From Phycisphaerales bacterium (GTDB lineage Bacteria > Planctomycetota > Phycisphaerae > UBA1845), in NCBI GenBank assembly GCA_020852275.1, contig JADZBE010000032.1:1-64000 (forward strand): a stretch of DNA of 64,000 nt, in the 5' to 3' direction. Within the stretch, counting starts at the first letter, position 1; each line of letters starts with the position of its first letter. The notes below the pieces were generated by a model, which made no database searches, was not told the DNA's origin, and worked only from the letters and a program-made list of their open reading frames with translations. Positions 54,783 to 63,480 of this stretch are shown here, piece by piece. Both the position numbers and the translations under genes were made by a program.

Positions 54783-55291
54783 ACGAAGCGCGCCAGATCA
54801 CGGTTACGCACTCGGTCGAAGAGACTCTGGCGCTGGGGCGCGCGCTGGGGGAATCCCTCGTCGCAGGCTTGGCGATCGCGCTGGTCGGTCCGCTGGGCGC
54901 GGGCAAGACTCATCTGGTGAAAGGGATCGCCACGGGCAACGGGCTGGCGGATCCGGACGGCGTGACCAGCCCGACATTTGTGCTGGCCAACGAGTACGCC
55001 GGGCGCTTTCGCCTGCATCACCTCGACCTCTATCGCCTCCGGCAGGCCGCGGAAGTCGAGGCGCTGGGTCTCGAGGAGATGACGGGGGAGAACTGCGTGA
55101 TGGTGATTGAGTGGGCAGATCGCTTTCCGGACGCCCTTCCCGCGGACACCCTGTGGGTCCACATCCGCGCCGGCGAAGCGGAAGGTGATCGGGAGTTCGT
55201 TCTTGAAGCCCGTGGCGGTTTGGGAATCGGGGTGATAGCTCGACTGTTAAACAGGGGCGACTTTGAAGACAGACCCGGGGACTCAACCTGA
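54779..55291 (+). CDS. tsaE: tRNA threonylcarbamoyladenosine biosynthesis ATPase TsaE
   Basis: The protein has 170 residues. TsaE works with TsaB and TsaD to place t6A at position 37 of ANN-decoding tRNAs. Marks in order: HSVEETLALGRALGESL, Walker A VGPLGAGKTHLVKGIA (37-44), TSPTFVLANEY, HHLDLYRL and VMVIEWADRFPDALP. The C-terminus is about 20 residues longer than usual. It is coupled to thiL by a 4-bp overlap. Confidence 0.93.
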   Translation: MNEARQITVTHSVEETLALGRALGESLVAGLAIALVGPLGAGKTHLVKGIATGNGLADPDGVTSPTFVLANEYAGRFRLHHLDLYRLRQAAEVEALGLEEMTGENCVMVIEWADRFPDALPADTLWVHIRAGEAEGDREFVLEARGGLGIGVIARLLNRGDFEDRPGDST

Positions 55292-55356
55292 AAACCGAAT
55301 TGTTGGGCCGATAACGGTTGCGGATGATTCACGCGCTGCTAGGATAGGATCATTGC

Positions 55357-55380
55357 CCTATGTAGTTCTGCTGTACTAGG
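55357..55380 (+). promoter_or_regulatory. Imperfect palindrome before the Rrf2 gene, possible operator
   Basis: CCTATGTAG and TGTACTAGG face each other over a short spacer 12 bp before the start. TAGGAT at 55340-55345 may be a -10 box with TTGCGG about 17 bp upstream. Rrf2 regulators often bind such sites in their own promoters; this link is inferred. Confidence 0.3.
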
Positions 55381-55392
55381 CCGGGGAATATC

Positions 55393-55878
55393 ATGGACGT
55401 TCTAAGCCTGACGAGTCACCATGCGCTGAAGGCGCTGATCTATCTGGCACAGCGGGAGAAGGATCTGCCCCTCACCGGCGCGCAGATCGCTGAGGCGACG
55501 GGGATTCCGCCGAAGTACCTCTCGAAGATCCTGGGCGACCTGGTGCGCTCCGGCGTGCTGGATTCGGCCAAGGGCAAGCGCGGGGGGTTCAGCTTCTCGA
55601 AGCCGACGTCGGAAACGAACCTGATGGAGGTGTTGTCGCCGTTTGAGCACATGGTGCAGAAGCGCTGCCCCTTCGCCAACCAGGAGTGCAGCGACGCCGA
55701 CCCCTGCGGCGCGCATGCGCAATGGAAGGTGGTCCTGAACAACTTCAGGGATTTCCTCCAGCGCACCAGCGTCCACGAAGTCTCGCTCAAGCAGAGCCAG
55801 TTGGGGCGCTCGCAGCCCGTCAAGCCAATGCCCGGCACGCGCGGGCGCAAGCGCAAGTCCGCCAAGGCGGCCTCGTAA
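55393..55878 (+). CDS. Rrf2-family transcriptional regulator with Fe-S type cysteines
   Basis: The protein has 161 residues. The winged helix is typical: MDVLSLTSHHALKALIYLAQ, LTGAQIAEATGIPPKYLSKILGDLVRSGVLDSAKGKRGGFSFSK. Three Cys stand at 92, 99 and 105 (RCPFANQECSDADPC), nearly the places of the [2Fe-2S] ligands of IscR, so it may sense iron, redox state or NO. The tail (after 135) is basic and rich in Lys/Arg/Pro. No Fe-S assembly genes lie beside it; the next gene is convergent. Confidence 0.9.
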   Translation: MDVLSLTSHHALKALIYLAQREKDLPLTGAQIAEATGIPPKYLSKILGDLVRSGVLDSAKGKRGGFSFSKPTSETNLMEVLSPFEHMVQKRCPFANQECSDADPCGAHAQWKVVLNNFRDFLQRTSVHEVSLKQSQLGRSQPVKPMPGTRGRKRKSAKAAS

Positions 55879-55882
55879 GGGG

Positions 55883-55930
55883 AGCGCTGAGCGCAGCGCA
55901 GTGGGAGCCGACGACATCGCGCTCAGCGCT
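55883..55930. terminator. 12-bp hairpin between convergent genes
   Basis: AGCGCTGAGCGC at 55883-55894 pairs with GCGCTCAGCGCT at 55919-55930, which overlaps the last codons of the dUTPase gene. It could serve both genes. Confidence 0.5.
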
Positions 55931-56339
55931 TCACGTGAATTCCCTTGTTGTCCGCCTCGTTCTTGCCCTGCATCGAGTAGTTGTCCGTCTGCCGCTGGTG
56001 GTTGACCTTGAGCTTCTGCAGGTAGAGGTCGTACACGTCCTTGGCGGAAAGTCCGACGCACTGCGCCAGGCTGATCCAGAAGAACAGCAGATCGATCACC
56101 TCGACGCGCGCGTTCTGCAGGTCGTGCAGTTCGAAGCGCCGCCCGTCCCGCGCCTCCTTGCACCAGTGCTTCCAGAACGTGCAGTCGCGCAATTCCTCCA
56201 CCTCGTTGGACAGCGCCATGAGGTAGTCGTTGAGCCACCTGCCGGCCTGGAGCGGATCGAAGCGGTCGTGCAGCGACTGGGTGTCGTTGCCGATACGGCG
56301 GTTGAGTTCCGCCTGAAACGCGAACATTTCCTCGAGCAT
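55923..56339 (-). CDS. dut: All-alpha dUTP diphosphatase (dimeric dUTPase, MazG-like fold)
   Basis: The start at 56339 has GGAGG nine bases upstream. The protein has 138 residues. It opens MLEEMFAFQAELNRRIG. The metal-binding acidic pairs of the fold are present: NEVEELRDCTFWKHW (ExxE) and NARVEVIDLLFFWISLAQ (ExxD). The pattern matches type 2 dUTPases, which hydrolyse dUTP to dUMP, as found in Leishmania, Campylobacter and phages. No trimeric dUTPase gene is in the window. The C-terminal tail is short and polar. Confidence 0.85.
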   Translation of the reverse strand: MLEEMFAFQAELNRRIGNDTQSLHDRFDPLQAGRWLNDYLMALSNEVEELRDCTFWKHWCKEARDGRRFELHDLQNARVEVIDLLFFWISLAQCVGLSAKDVYDLYLQKLKVNHQRQTDNYSMQGKNEADNKGIHVKR

Positions 56340-56395
56340 GGTGATCCTCCGGCCGCCACAGGATGCCCGGAGCCGCTCGCGCCTGCGACGCGCCC

Positions 56396-56590
56396 AACCG
56401 AGCCGCACCCGTCAGAGCCGCGCCGGTCCGAGCAGCGCCCGTCCGAGTCGCGCCCGTCAGAGCCGCGCCCGTAAGGAAGCGAGTTCCGCCGGACGAGTCG
56501 CGCCCGTGATGAAGCAATTGCTCCCTGTCGCCGAGCTTCTCAGCGTTGCAAGACCCCTCACTTGCGTGAGGGGTTTTGATGTCGCGCCCG
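56396..56590. repeat. Repeat cluster between dUTPase and the next gene
   Basis: Five GAGCCGCGCCCGTCA-type units at 56396-56477 are followed by the CCCCTCACTTGCGTGAGGGG palindrome at 56551-56570 and its TTTTGATGTCGCG tail. This pairs the two families that also lie near the subtilase gene (13556 and 15594). The rest of the gap to 56858 shows no gene. Confidence 0.75.
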
Positions 56591-56858
56591 CAACGAAGCG
56601 CTCCGCGGACGCCGCGTCGCCTGCGAAAGTCCACCGGCGCTGCAGCCCTGACAGCCCCGCACGCGGGAGATTCTCGGAATGATCGGCTTGGATGTCAAAA
56701 AGAAACCCGTGCCGACCTGCGCGGAAGCCGGCAGCCCCGAACGCAGTGAGACGGCTGCGAAAGTGGAGAAAAAGGACGCCTGCGCGCGGATTCCACGCCT
56801 CCGGGGATCGCGGAAAAAACTCTACTCCAACCGGCACCTCTGCCTTAAGAGACTCCCG

Positions 56859-59324
56859 TTACGGCGGCGGAGCCTGATCGACCGTAGCTGGCTCGACGTG
56901 ATCGCCTTGGCCGCGCTGGATCCGCTTGCACGTGAGAACCACGCGGTTCGACTCGTACCGCACGCGGTGCTTGCCCGCGCCTGTGATCCGATCAAATCGA
57001 CCGTTCACGCTGCCGGCCGTGAGAATGATGAACTCCTGCTCCGCTTCGGGCGCAAAGCCGTTGATGAGCACCACCTCCAGTTCGCCGCCCAGCGCGGCCG
57101 CGCCGGTGACTTTCAGCCAGTCGTGTTCGACCCCCTGCTGCGTTCCGCCAAGCTCGATGCGCAGCAGGCCGCCGCCGCCCTGCGTGTAGGCGCCGCTGAT
57201 CGTCAGCGTGCCGGTCCCGTCGCCCGGCTCCACCGCGCCGCCGATGCAGCTTAGGCTCCCGCTGATTGTACCCTTTCCGCGCAGCGCGCCGGACTGCAGG
57301 TTCAGCGGCGCGCCGCTGACCTGCAGCGTTCCCGCTACGTCGGTCTCTCCGCCGGTTTGCGCGAACAGCGCGGCGTCCATCAGTTTCATCGTCGCGCCCT
57401 CGGCCACGATGAGCCTGCCGGCGTGGGTAATCCCCGGTGTTTTGGGCAGCACTTCGAGGGTGTGCCCGGATGTTTCAACGGCGATCGTTCCCTCGTTGAC
57501 GATGGCAGCGTTTACGTGCCCCAGCCCGCGAATGGTGTGCTCCGCCGCGTGGGTGATGACCGCGCCATCGGCCGTCTTGAGGTTTGAGAGCTGGTTGCTG
57601 TGATATCGTTCCAACGAGAGGACGCCGACGCCGGAGAGCGTTACATCGTCCAGCGCCTCCACCGTGCAGCGCCCCGGGGGGTAATTGGGTCCCACGCGGA
57701 TCACGCCGTTGTTGACCAGTCCCGTGCCCGTCAAATACAGGCGGCTGTCGGCATTCAGTCCGGCATCGACGTAGACGTCGGCGCCGGCGTCAACGGTGAC
57801 GTCCTCGAAGGTGTTGGAGCCGTCATACCGGTAATAGATCTGCATCGCGCCGCTGTTGGCGGTGGCCACATGTCCGCCGGCGACCTTCGCACCGCCGCGC
57901 AGGCTGACCGTTCCGCCGTCGGCCAGCAGTCGGCCCGTCGGCGACTGCGTGAGCGTGAAGTCCTCCAGATAAAGCAGCCCTCCGCTGCGCGCTTCCATCG
58001 TCCCCGCATTGTGCTTGTCCCGATCGAACAGTTGCAGGACGCCCGTGTTGACCTCCGCGGAAACCAGCCCTTCATTCACCAGCGCGGCGCGCACATGTCC
58101 CCACCCCCGGAGCGTGTGGCCCGCGGCCTGGGTCAGCACGGCGCCGCCCGCCGTCCTGAGGTTCGAAAGCTCGTTGGAGTGCCAGCGCTCCAGGATGATG
58201 GCCCCGCTGCCGGAAATCGTCACGTTCTCCACCGCTTCAACGGAGCATTGCCCCGGCGGGTAATTCGGACCGACGCGGATTACGCCGTCATTGACGAGGG
58301 TGGTCCCGGCCAGTTGCAGCCGGCTGTGACCGTTCAGCGTGGCGTCCACGTACACATTGCCCTCCGCGGCAATGCGCGTGTCCCTGAAAGTGTTGGAGCC
58401 GTCGCCCGAGACCCATACCTGCATCGCGCCGCCGTTGGCGGCGTCGATCTCTCCCCCGACGATCGTGGCGCCGCCGCGCAGGCTGATCGTCCCGCCATCG
58501 GCGAGCAGGCGGCCCGTCGGCGACTGGGTGAGCGTGAAGCCGTCCAAGTACAGCAACCCGCCGGCGCGGGCCTCCATCGTGCCCGCGTTCTGCTTGTCCT
58601 GCCCCAGCAGGTGAAGGACGGACGTATTCACATCCGCCAAGACTCGACCGTCGTTGCTCAGCGCGGCGCGAACGTGACCTCTCCCCTGGATGGTGTGGTC
58701 AGCGCCGTTGGTGAGGGTTGCGTCCGCGGCCGAATCGAGGTTGGCAAGTTCGTTGGAATGATATCGTTCGAGGACCACCGCGCCCTCGCCGGAAAGGGTG
58801 AGGTCGTGACGGGCATACAAGTGACTCAGACCGGTTCCGTCCGGGGTGTGAATGCGGAGCGTGCCGTTGTTGACGTGCGTCGGACCCTCCAGATACAGGT
58901 ATCGATGCGTATTGAGCGGCGCGTCGATCGAGAGCGTTCGTTCCGGTCCGATCTCCAAGGCGCCAATCCACGCGTCCTCGTGGTAGATCAGCGCGTTTCC
59001 AGAGAGGATGTGCGCGGCATCCGCAGGACCGGGCAGCATCGGGGCGACGCCGCAGGCCTGCCCGCCCCAGTTGTTGTATTGCCAGTAGCGATTCTCATCC
59101 TCGTCGCAGAGGCTGCCGGAACAGACCTGGTGCCAATAGACGCCGCAGGCGCCCGACCAGTCGTAATCCTCGCCGCGTGCACCGGCGCCCAGGCCCAGTG
59201 CGAGAATCAGCATCATCTCGACACGCCTCCCTTGCCCGGCGAGGCGTTTGCAACACGAAGCGCGATCGGAATCCGTCCATAACCCTCGACCCCGTCGCCA
59301 GGCGCGCCGACTGGTCACGATCAT
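56859..59324 (-). CDS. Large secreted beta-helix-like protein with internal duplication (autotransporter-associated type repeats)
   Basis: The start at 59324 has AAAGGAG nine bases upstream. The protein has about 821 residues; a hydrophobic stretch near 35-50 (MMLILALGLGAGARG) is the likely signal. About 150-170 residues are repeated nearly three times: VTISGSGAIILERWHSNELS, TLRGWGHVRAALVNEG, NAGTMEARSGGLLYLEDF, TLTQSPTGRLLADGGT and RVGPNYPPG recur in order with few changes. The C-terminal 150 residues (GAYTQGGGGLLRIELGG, LKVTGAAALGGELEVVLINGF, FIILTAGSVNGRF) match the end block common in planctomycete and verrucomicrobial autotransporter-like proteins. There is no outer-membrane barrel. Probably an extracellular or cell-surface structural protein. 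Confidence 0.8.
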   Translation of the reverse strand: MIVTSRRAWRRGRGLWTDSDRASCCKRLAGQGRRVEMMLILALGLGAGARGEDYDWSGACGVYWHQVCSGSLCDEDENRYWQYNNWGGQACGVAPMLPGPADAAHILSGNALIYHEDAWIGALEIGPERTLSIDAPLNTHRYLYLEGPTHVNNGTLRIHTPDGTGLSHLYARHDLTLSGEGAVVLERYHSNELANLDSAADATLTNGADHTIQGRGHVRAALSNDGRVLADVNTSVLHLLGQDKQNAGTMEARAGGLLYLDGFTLTQSPTGRLLADGGTISLRGGATIVGGEIDAANGGAMQVWVSGDGSNTFRDTRIAAEGNVYVDATLNGHSRLQLAGTTLVNDGVIRVGPNYPPGQCSVEAVENVTISGSGAIILERWHSNELSNLRTAGGAVLTQAAGHTLRGWGHVRAALVNEGLVSAEVNTGVLQLFDRDKHNAGTMEARSGGLLYLEDFTLTQSPTGRLLADGGTVSLRGGAKVAGGHVATANSGAMQIYYRYDGSNTFEDVTVDAGADVYVDAGLNADSRLYLTGTGLVNNGVIRVGPNYPPGRCTVEALDDVTLSGVGVLSLERYHSNQLSNLKTADGAVITHAAEHTIRGLGHVNAAIVNEGTIAVETSGHTLEVLPKTPGITHAGRLIVAEGATMKLMDAALFAQTGGETDVAGTLQVSGAPLNLQSGALRGKGTISGSLSCIGGAVEPGDGTGTLTISGAYTQGGGGLLRIELGGTQQGVEHDWLKVTGAAALGGELEVVLINGFAPEAEQEFIILTAGSVNGRFDRITGAGKHRVRYESNRVVLTCKRIQRGQGDHVEPATVDQAPPP

Positions 59325-60019
59325 GAGGTTTGCTCCTTTCCAAGGTACCCGCGCGGACGTGCATCTCGAAAGGACGAAAACGCGCCGCAAGGCGGGCCGG
59401 CCGACCCGGGCCGCCAGATCGGCGGAATCGCGGAGGATCGTCCCTGCCGGGACCGCGTCATCCCGTCGTCCGTTGGAGGGTGTGTAGATAAGAGCATATC
59501 GCTAGTGACATATCCGAATCAACCCCGCGTGCTGCCCTCTGCCCGCAAGGGCGACTCGGAACTGAACGAGGCAAGACCGCGGACTTTCCGCACCCCAACT
59601 CGAATTCTGAAGACCGATAATCGACTCCCGCAACCGGGGTTGCCCTCCGCAACGCGCCCCCGAACCCCGCGCCCTGAGCGGCTGAAACGCGCGCCCCGCG
59701 GCATGAACGCACGCCGGTCGGGCGGGAATCCGGATTCGACGCGTGCGCGGCGGGAGCGCGCTTCGCGCTGCCGACCGCCTCGGGCGTTCAACACCCGCGC
59801 GACCGCAGGGCGCGCGATCCGGTTCCGCGCGCAACTTCGGGCCTTCCGGCCGCCGGCCACCAGAGCGCGCGGGAGGACGGAAACTCCCGGGGTCGCCCGG
59901 TCGCAACGCGTGCCGCGCCACCGCCTCGAGGATCGCCGCGGCTTCCACACCACCAGCCGGGCGCTTAGAATCCGAGGGCGGGATCGGCCTGACTCATGAA
60001 TCCCGCTGGAGAACGAGCC
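59325..60019. other. Divergent intergenic region, 695 bp, no gene supported
   Basis: Frames on both strands are open but Arg/Pro/Ala-rich and without motifs. An A/T-richer stretch at about 59482-59525 (GATAAGAGCATATCGC) could hold the promoter of the repeat-protein gene. Confidence 0.4.
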
Positions 60020-60541
60020 ATGAAGCGACCGCTGCTGCTGATTCTGCTGGGCGTGCTGGGCGTGATGGCACTGTACGCCGTCACGAAGAAGCCGGCCGCG
60101 CCGGGAGAGGTCCGCGATGAGGACGAGCCGATCCCGACGCTGGATCCTGCGATTGCGTCGGTGAAGGCCCCGCTGCACGAGCGAGACTTGCCCGGCGAGG
60201 AGCCCAAGGTTCCGCCCATCTTTCACTGCATCATCGACCCCGACAAACCGCCGGGCAAGGCGCTGAATCTGATCATCTCGGAGGAGCACGAGTACTACGC
60301 TGAGTCGCTGAGCGTGCGTCTGTGGAAGAAGAGCACGCCGGAGAAATCGCTGTCCCTGTTCTTCGACAAGTATCTGGCCGCCAATGATCCGCTTGAATTG
60401 AGGGTCGTGCTCGTGGATGAGGACATCGGCTACGTCGCGGACGGGAGCCTGGGCGAGGCGGAGGATTGGGATTCCGAGATCAGGTGCAGGCGGGCGCGAG
60501 AGAAGAACCCCGTTCCGCTGCCGTCGCTGTCGCCGGGGTGA
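60020..60541 (+). CDS. Hypothetical single-pass membrane protein
   Basis: The ATG at 60020 follows GGAGA; the longer frame from 59996 lacks a site. The protein has 173 residues: one N-terminal helix (PLLLILLGVLGVMALYAV), a charged linker, then a compact domain (VPPIFHCIIDPDKPPGKALNLII, EHEYYAESLSVRLWKK, FFDKYLAANDPLELRVVLVDEDI) and a Pro-rich tail. I know no family. Confidence 0.65.
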   Translation: MKRPLLLILLGVLGVMALYAVTKKPAAPGEVRDEDEPIPTLDPAIASVKAPLHERDLPGEEPKVPPIFHCIIDPDKPPGKALNLIISEEHEYYAESLSVRLWKKSTPEKSLSLFFDKYLAANDPLELRVVLVDEDIGYVADGSLGEAEDWDSEIRCRRAREKNPVPLPSLSPG

Positions 60542-60582
60542 CCTTGCAGCCCGGGGTGGAACTCGAAACCAGCCCTGAGGTC

Positions 60583-60812
60583 TGTCATCCCCGCGCAGGG
60601 AACCTGTCCCCCCCGCGCCGGCGGGGGCGCGCGTCGGGTGGCATGCTCTCGCGGTACTCCGCGTGAGCATGAGGTTGATGCGCGAGGCGCAACATCGCTT
60701 CTCCTTCCGTCACGGTGCGCGGGCGGGGGTCCCTTCCGCCCGGGAAGGCCGGGGAATTCATGCTCCTTCGCGCTCCACCGGATGGGTTCCCGCCTGCGCG
60801 GGAATGACGAGC
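60583..60812. repeat. Two blocks of 'GGGAATGAC/GGGGGTC' repeats around a 'GTGGCATGCTCTCGCGG' palindrome
   Basis: GTCATCCCCGCGCAGG at 60586, a CCCCGCGCCGGCGGGG palindrome at 60611-60626, GGTGGCATGCTCTCGCGGTA facing CGTGAGCATG at 60637-60672, and TTCCCGCCTGCGCGGGAATG at about 60787 with GACGAGCCTCGCC tail. No gene in this gap. Confidence 0.7.
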
Positions 60813-60869
60813 CTCGCCTTACACCCCGGACTATGAGGGGATACGCCGCGGGGCGTGCCGCTCGGAGGA

Positions 60870-61973
60870 TCAGCCGGGAAGCGCCGCGAGCTTCCGCTCC
60901 GCCGCCGCGCGCGTCTCCGCGCGGACCGCGGGGTGCTTGATGCACTCCTCCAGAAGCGCCTTGGCCTTGTCCTTGCGGTGGATGCGCTCGTGGACTTCCG
61001 CCGCGCTGAGCAGCGCATCGGCGGCGCGCGAATCGCCGGGGTAGTGCGCCACAACGCGCATGAACGTCCAGCCCGCCCGGACAAACTCATCGCGCGTCGT
61101 TGCCGATTCGAGCTGCGCGCCCCCCTTCAGCAGCAGCAGGTCCGGCATGATCGCGTCGTCACCTTGACTGATGACACGGTCCAGCCACTTGATCGCCTCC
61201 GCGGGCGATCGCCCTTTCGTGGCCGCGCGGATGGCTTCGAGCTGGATGGCGCCGGTGCGCGGCGAAGAAAGCTTCGCCGGGACCGGCAACTCCGCGATGA
61301 TCGGCGCCATGGCCGCAGCGCGCGCGTCGCCCGTCCGGCGCAGGATGTCGTACTTCAGCAGCAGCAGCAGCGGGCGGCGCTCGTCCGATTCATTCCGCGT
61401 CGCGGAGCGCTCGAGCTGGTCCACGGCCTGCTTGACGAGCGACGTGGCCTGCCCGGGAATGCGATCCGGCATGACGCGCGCCGCCACGACCGGACCGGTG
61501 AACTCCCCTTCCAGCACGCGGAGATAATACGTCACGGCCTTGTCGATCTGACCGGCAAGGTCGCAGGCGCGCAGCAGCCGCACGCGGATCAGGTCGGGCC
61601 AGAACTCGTCTCCGGTGCGCAGTTGGCGCTCGTAGCGGGCGATGGCCTTGTCCGGCGCGCCGTCGGCCACGAACTGCTCGGCGGCGTTAAAGTCGGCGAA
61701 CTCGCCGATGGGGTCGATGTAGATGCGCACGACGTCCGCCAGCGGCACGGCGACCATGGTCGAGTCCTCCGCGCGGAAGCGAAGCTCGCCGCTTTCGATG
61801 CCGATGACCTTGCCGCGGGGGTAGCGCTTGCCCGCGATTTCAAGCTGATCCGCGCGGAGCGGCAAGGGCACGGTGAACGCAACCCATGCCGCGATGACCG
61901 GGATGACAGAGGGAAACAGGCGTAGAAACCTGGCCGAGCATCGTGCGTTGCGCGTGCCTCGTTGCACGGACAT
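60870..61973 (-). CDS. Secreted TPR-like protein, function unknown
   Basis: The start at 61973 has GAGGAGGG twelve bases upstream. The protein has 367 residues. A signal helix (LFPSVIPVIAAWVAFTVPLPL) is followed by LEIAGKRYPRGKVIGIESGELRFRAED, a small beta domain of the kind seen in planctomycete envelope proteins that ends VPLADVVRIYID. The rest is helical repeats (AAEQFVADGAPDKAIARYERQL, IDKAVTYYLRVLEGEF, ADALLSAAEVHERIHRKDKAKALLEECI). A VWA protein gene lies upstream on the same strand; the two may be co-transcribed, though 226 bp with repeats separate them. Confidence 0.78.
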   Translation of the reverse strand: MSVQRGTRNARCSARFLRLFPSVIPVIAAWVAFTVPLPLRADQLEIAGKRYPRGKVIGIESGELRFRAEDSTMVAVPLADVVRIYIDPIGEFADFNAAEQFVADGAPDKAIARYERQLRTGDEFWPDLIRVRLLRACDLAGQIDKAVTYYLRVLEGEFTGPVVAARVMPDRIPGQATSLVKQAVDQLERSATRNESDERRPLLLLLKYDILRRTGDARAAAMAPIIAELPVPAKLSSPRTGAIQLEAIRAATKGRSPAEAIKWLDRVISQGDDAIMPDLLLLKGGAQLESATTRDEFVRAGWTFMRVVAHYPGDSRAADALLSAAEVHERIHRKDKAKALLEECIKHPAVRAETRAAAERKLAALPG

Positions 61974-61993
61974 GACAGCGCTGGACCCTCCTC

Positions 61994-62155
61994 TTGCCCC
62001 AACGGGGCAACGGGTTGTAGCCACGGGTGAAGGTCGCGCAGCGGCCGAAACCCGTGGAAGGGTCGAACAAACGCAGTCTCGCCCCGGCAGGGGCGAAGGG
62101 GGTCGGCGTGGATCGCGCGCGGCCGCGTGCCCTTGGCGCCCTTTCGGGGCGGAAG
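61994..62155. repeat. 'AGCCACGGGTGAAGG...GAAACCCGTGG' and 'GCCCCGGCAGGGGC' dispersed palindromes
   Basis: GCCCCAACGGGGC at 61996-62008, CCACGGGT facing ACCCGTGG at about 62021-62058, and CGCCCCGGCAGGGGCG at about 62081-62096, then a GGCGCCCTTTCGGGGC motif at about 62137. They lie between the VWA and TPR genes. Confidence 0.65.
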
Positions 62156-62199
62156 CGTGAAGACCGCGCGAACTCGTTCGATGCCTTAGCGCTGCCATG

Positions 62200-63255
62200 C
62201 TACGGCAGCTCCCGGTCGGAGACGTACTTGAACTCTCCGCCGTTCTCGCGGGCGATCGTCTCGAGCAGCTCAGCCCCTTCGGGATCGACGTAGGCGATGG
62301 TGAAGATGCGGACCTTGTGATCGCGGTTGATGACGCGCAGGCGCTCGATGAGGCTCTTGTGAAACGCTCCGTCGGTCAGAAAGAAAATCATCTCGGGCTG
62401 GCACTGAAACGCCTTTTCCATCGCCTGCGTCGGGTTCGTGCTCCCTTCCGGGCGGACGGTGTCCAGGAACTCGAAGAACTCCTGCTTCTGCCCGGCACGG
62501 GCGCTGATGAGGCGCTTGGGCGGGTTTTCCAGCGGATCGCCGGCGCTGAAGAAGATGACGTGGAACTTCTGCGACATCTGCAGCTTGCCGATCGAGGTCT
62601 TCAGCTCCTGCTTGACGCGGTCAAACGTGTCGATCATCGAGCCGCTGCGGTCCACGACGTAGACGACACTGGTGACGCCGCGGGCTTTCCCGCCTCCCGT
62701 CTTGAACAGCTCCGGACCCGGCGCGCCCGAGCCGCCGCGCCCGCCGACGCTGCCGAAGTCCGCCCCGCCCGTGCCGATGCCGACCACGTCGATCCCGCTG
62801 CCCCCGGTCATGCCACCGACGCCCTCCCCGCCGTCCCCCGCGCCGGACCCCGTGCCCGTTCCGCCGGCGCCCGTTCCGGTAGCGGCCTGAACATCCACGT
62901 AGGCGCGCGGCTCAAACTGCGCCGCATCCGCGGGCGCGTCGATGGCCGATCGGGACAAATCAGGACGGCTTGCGAAATCGACGGGATCGCCGCTCGGGTC
63001 GCCCGCGATGTCGGTGAGCGCGATGGGCAGCGCCTCGTCACGCTGCGGAATGGCGCTGAGCCACGCCAACTTGAACATCAGGATCAGCAGAAACCCGTGC
63101 AGACCGAGGGAAATCGTCCATGCCGTCAGCAGGGAGCGACCGGTGACCGGCTGGTACTTCGCGCGAAGATGTCGCGGCGGCGGCGGCGCGGCCGACTGAG
63201 CGGTCGTGCTCGAGGCTTGTGCGCCCGGCTGTGTTGCGGCGGCGTTCATCTGCAT
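62200..63255 (-). CDS. Membrane-anchored von Willebrand A domain protein
   Basis: The protein has 351 residues. A transmembrane helix lies at about 42-68 (LLTAWTISLGLHGFLLILMFKLAW), preceded by a Pro/Ala-rich cytoplasmic tail. Residues 125-190 are a Gly-rich linker. The VWA domain follows: SVVYVVDRSGSM with a complete MIDAS DxSxS (Asp202, Ser204, Ser206), then the Thr of EGSTNPTQAM and the Asp of FFLTDGAF. A helix followed by a Pro/Gly linker resembles TonB/TolA-like anchors, and such VWA proteins are frequent in planctomycetes. The ligand is unknown. Confidence 0.85.
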   Translation of the reverse strand: MQMNAAATQPGAQASSTTAQSAAPPPPRHLRAKYQPVTGRSLLTAWTISLGLHGFLLILMFKLAWLSAIPQRDEALPIALTDIAGDPSGDPVDFASRPDLSRSAIDAPADAAQFEPRAYVDVQAATGTGAGGTGTGSGAGDGGEGVGGMTGGSGIDVVGIGTGGADFGSVGGRGGSGAPGPELFKTGGGKARGVTSVVYVVDRSGSMIDTFDRVKQELKTSIGKLQMSQKFHVIFFSAGDPLENPPKRLISARAGQKQEFFEFLDTVRPEGSTNPTQAMEKAFQCQPEMIFFLTDGAFHKSLIERLRVINRDHKVRIFTIAYVDPEGAELLETIARENGGEFKYVSDRELP

Positions 63256-63480
63256 CGCAGGCTGCCGAGCGATGCCTGTCTCCGCACACGGAGATCGCCA
63301 TGCGCGGCATCGCTTCCCGTGATTTTAGTCCGGCGTGGAAGCGCGGGCAAACGAAATGAAATTGTGGGAGGGTGAATGGCGAATTCCGACGCACCGGCAG
63401 GGGCTGCGGCGCGCCTGGTTCCGGCGACCTCGACGCTTCCCAAGCCGGTCAGTCCGCCCGTGCGTGCCCTGAAAGGCGAG

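Noticed and set aside
57600..59282. 560-codon plus-strand frame opposite the repeat protein
   Set aside because: It shows the same internal repeats only because the complementary strand does, lacks a signal peptide and ribosome site, and has no recognisable domain.
59505..59999. Open frames in the gap before the gene at 60020
   Set aside because: Arg/Pro/Thr-rich sequence without motifs or ribosome sites on either strand.
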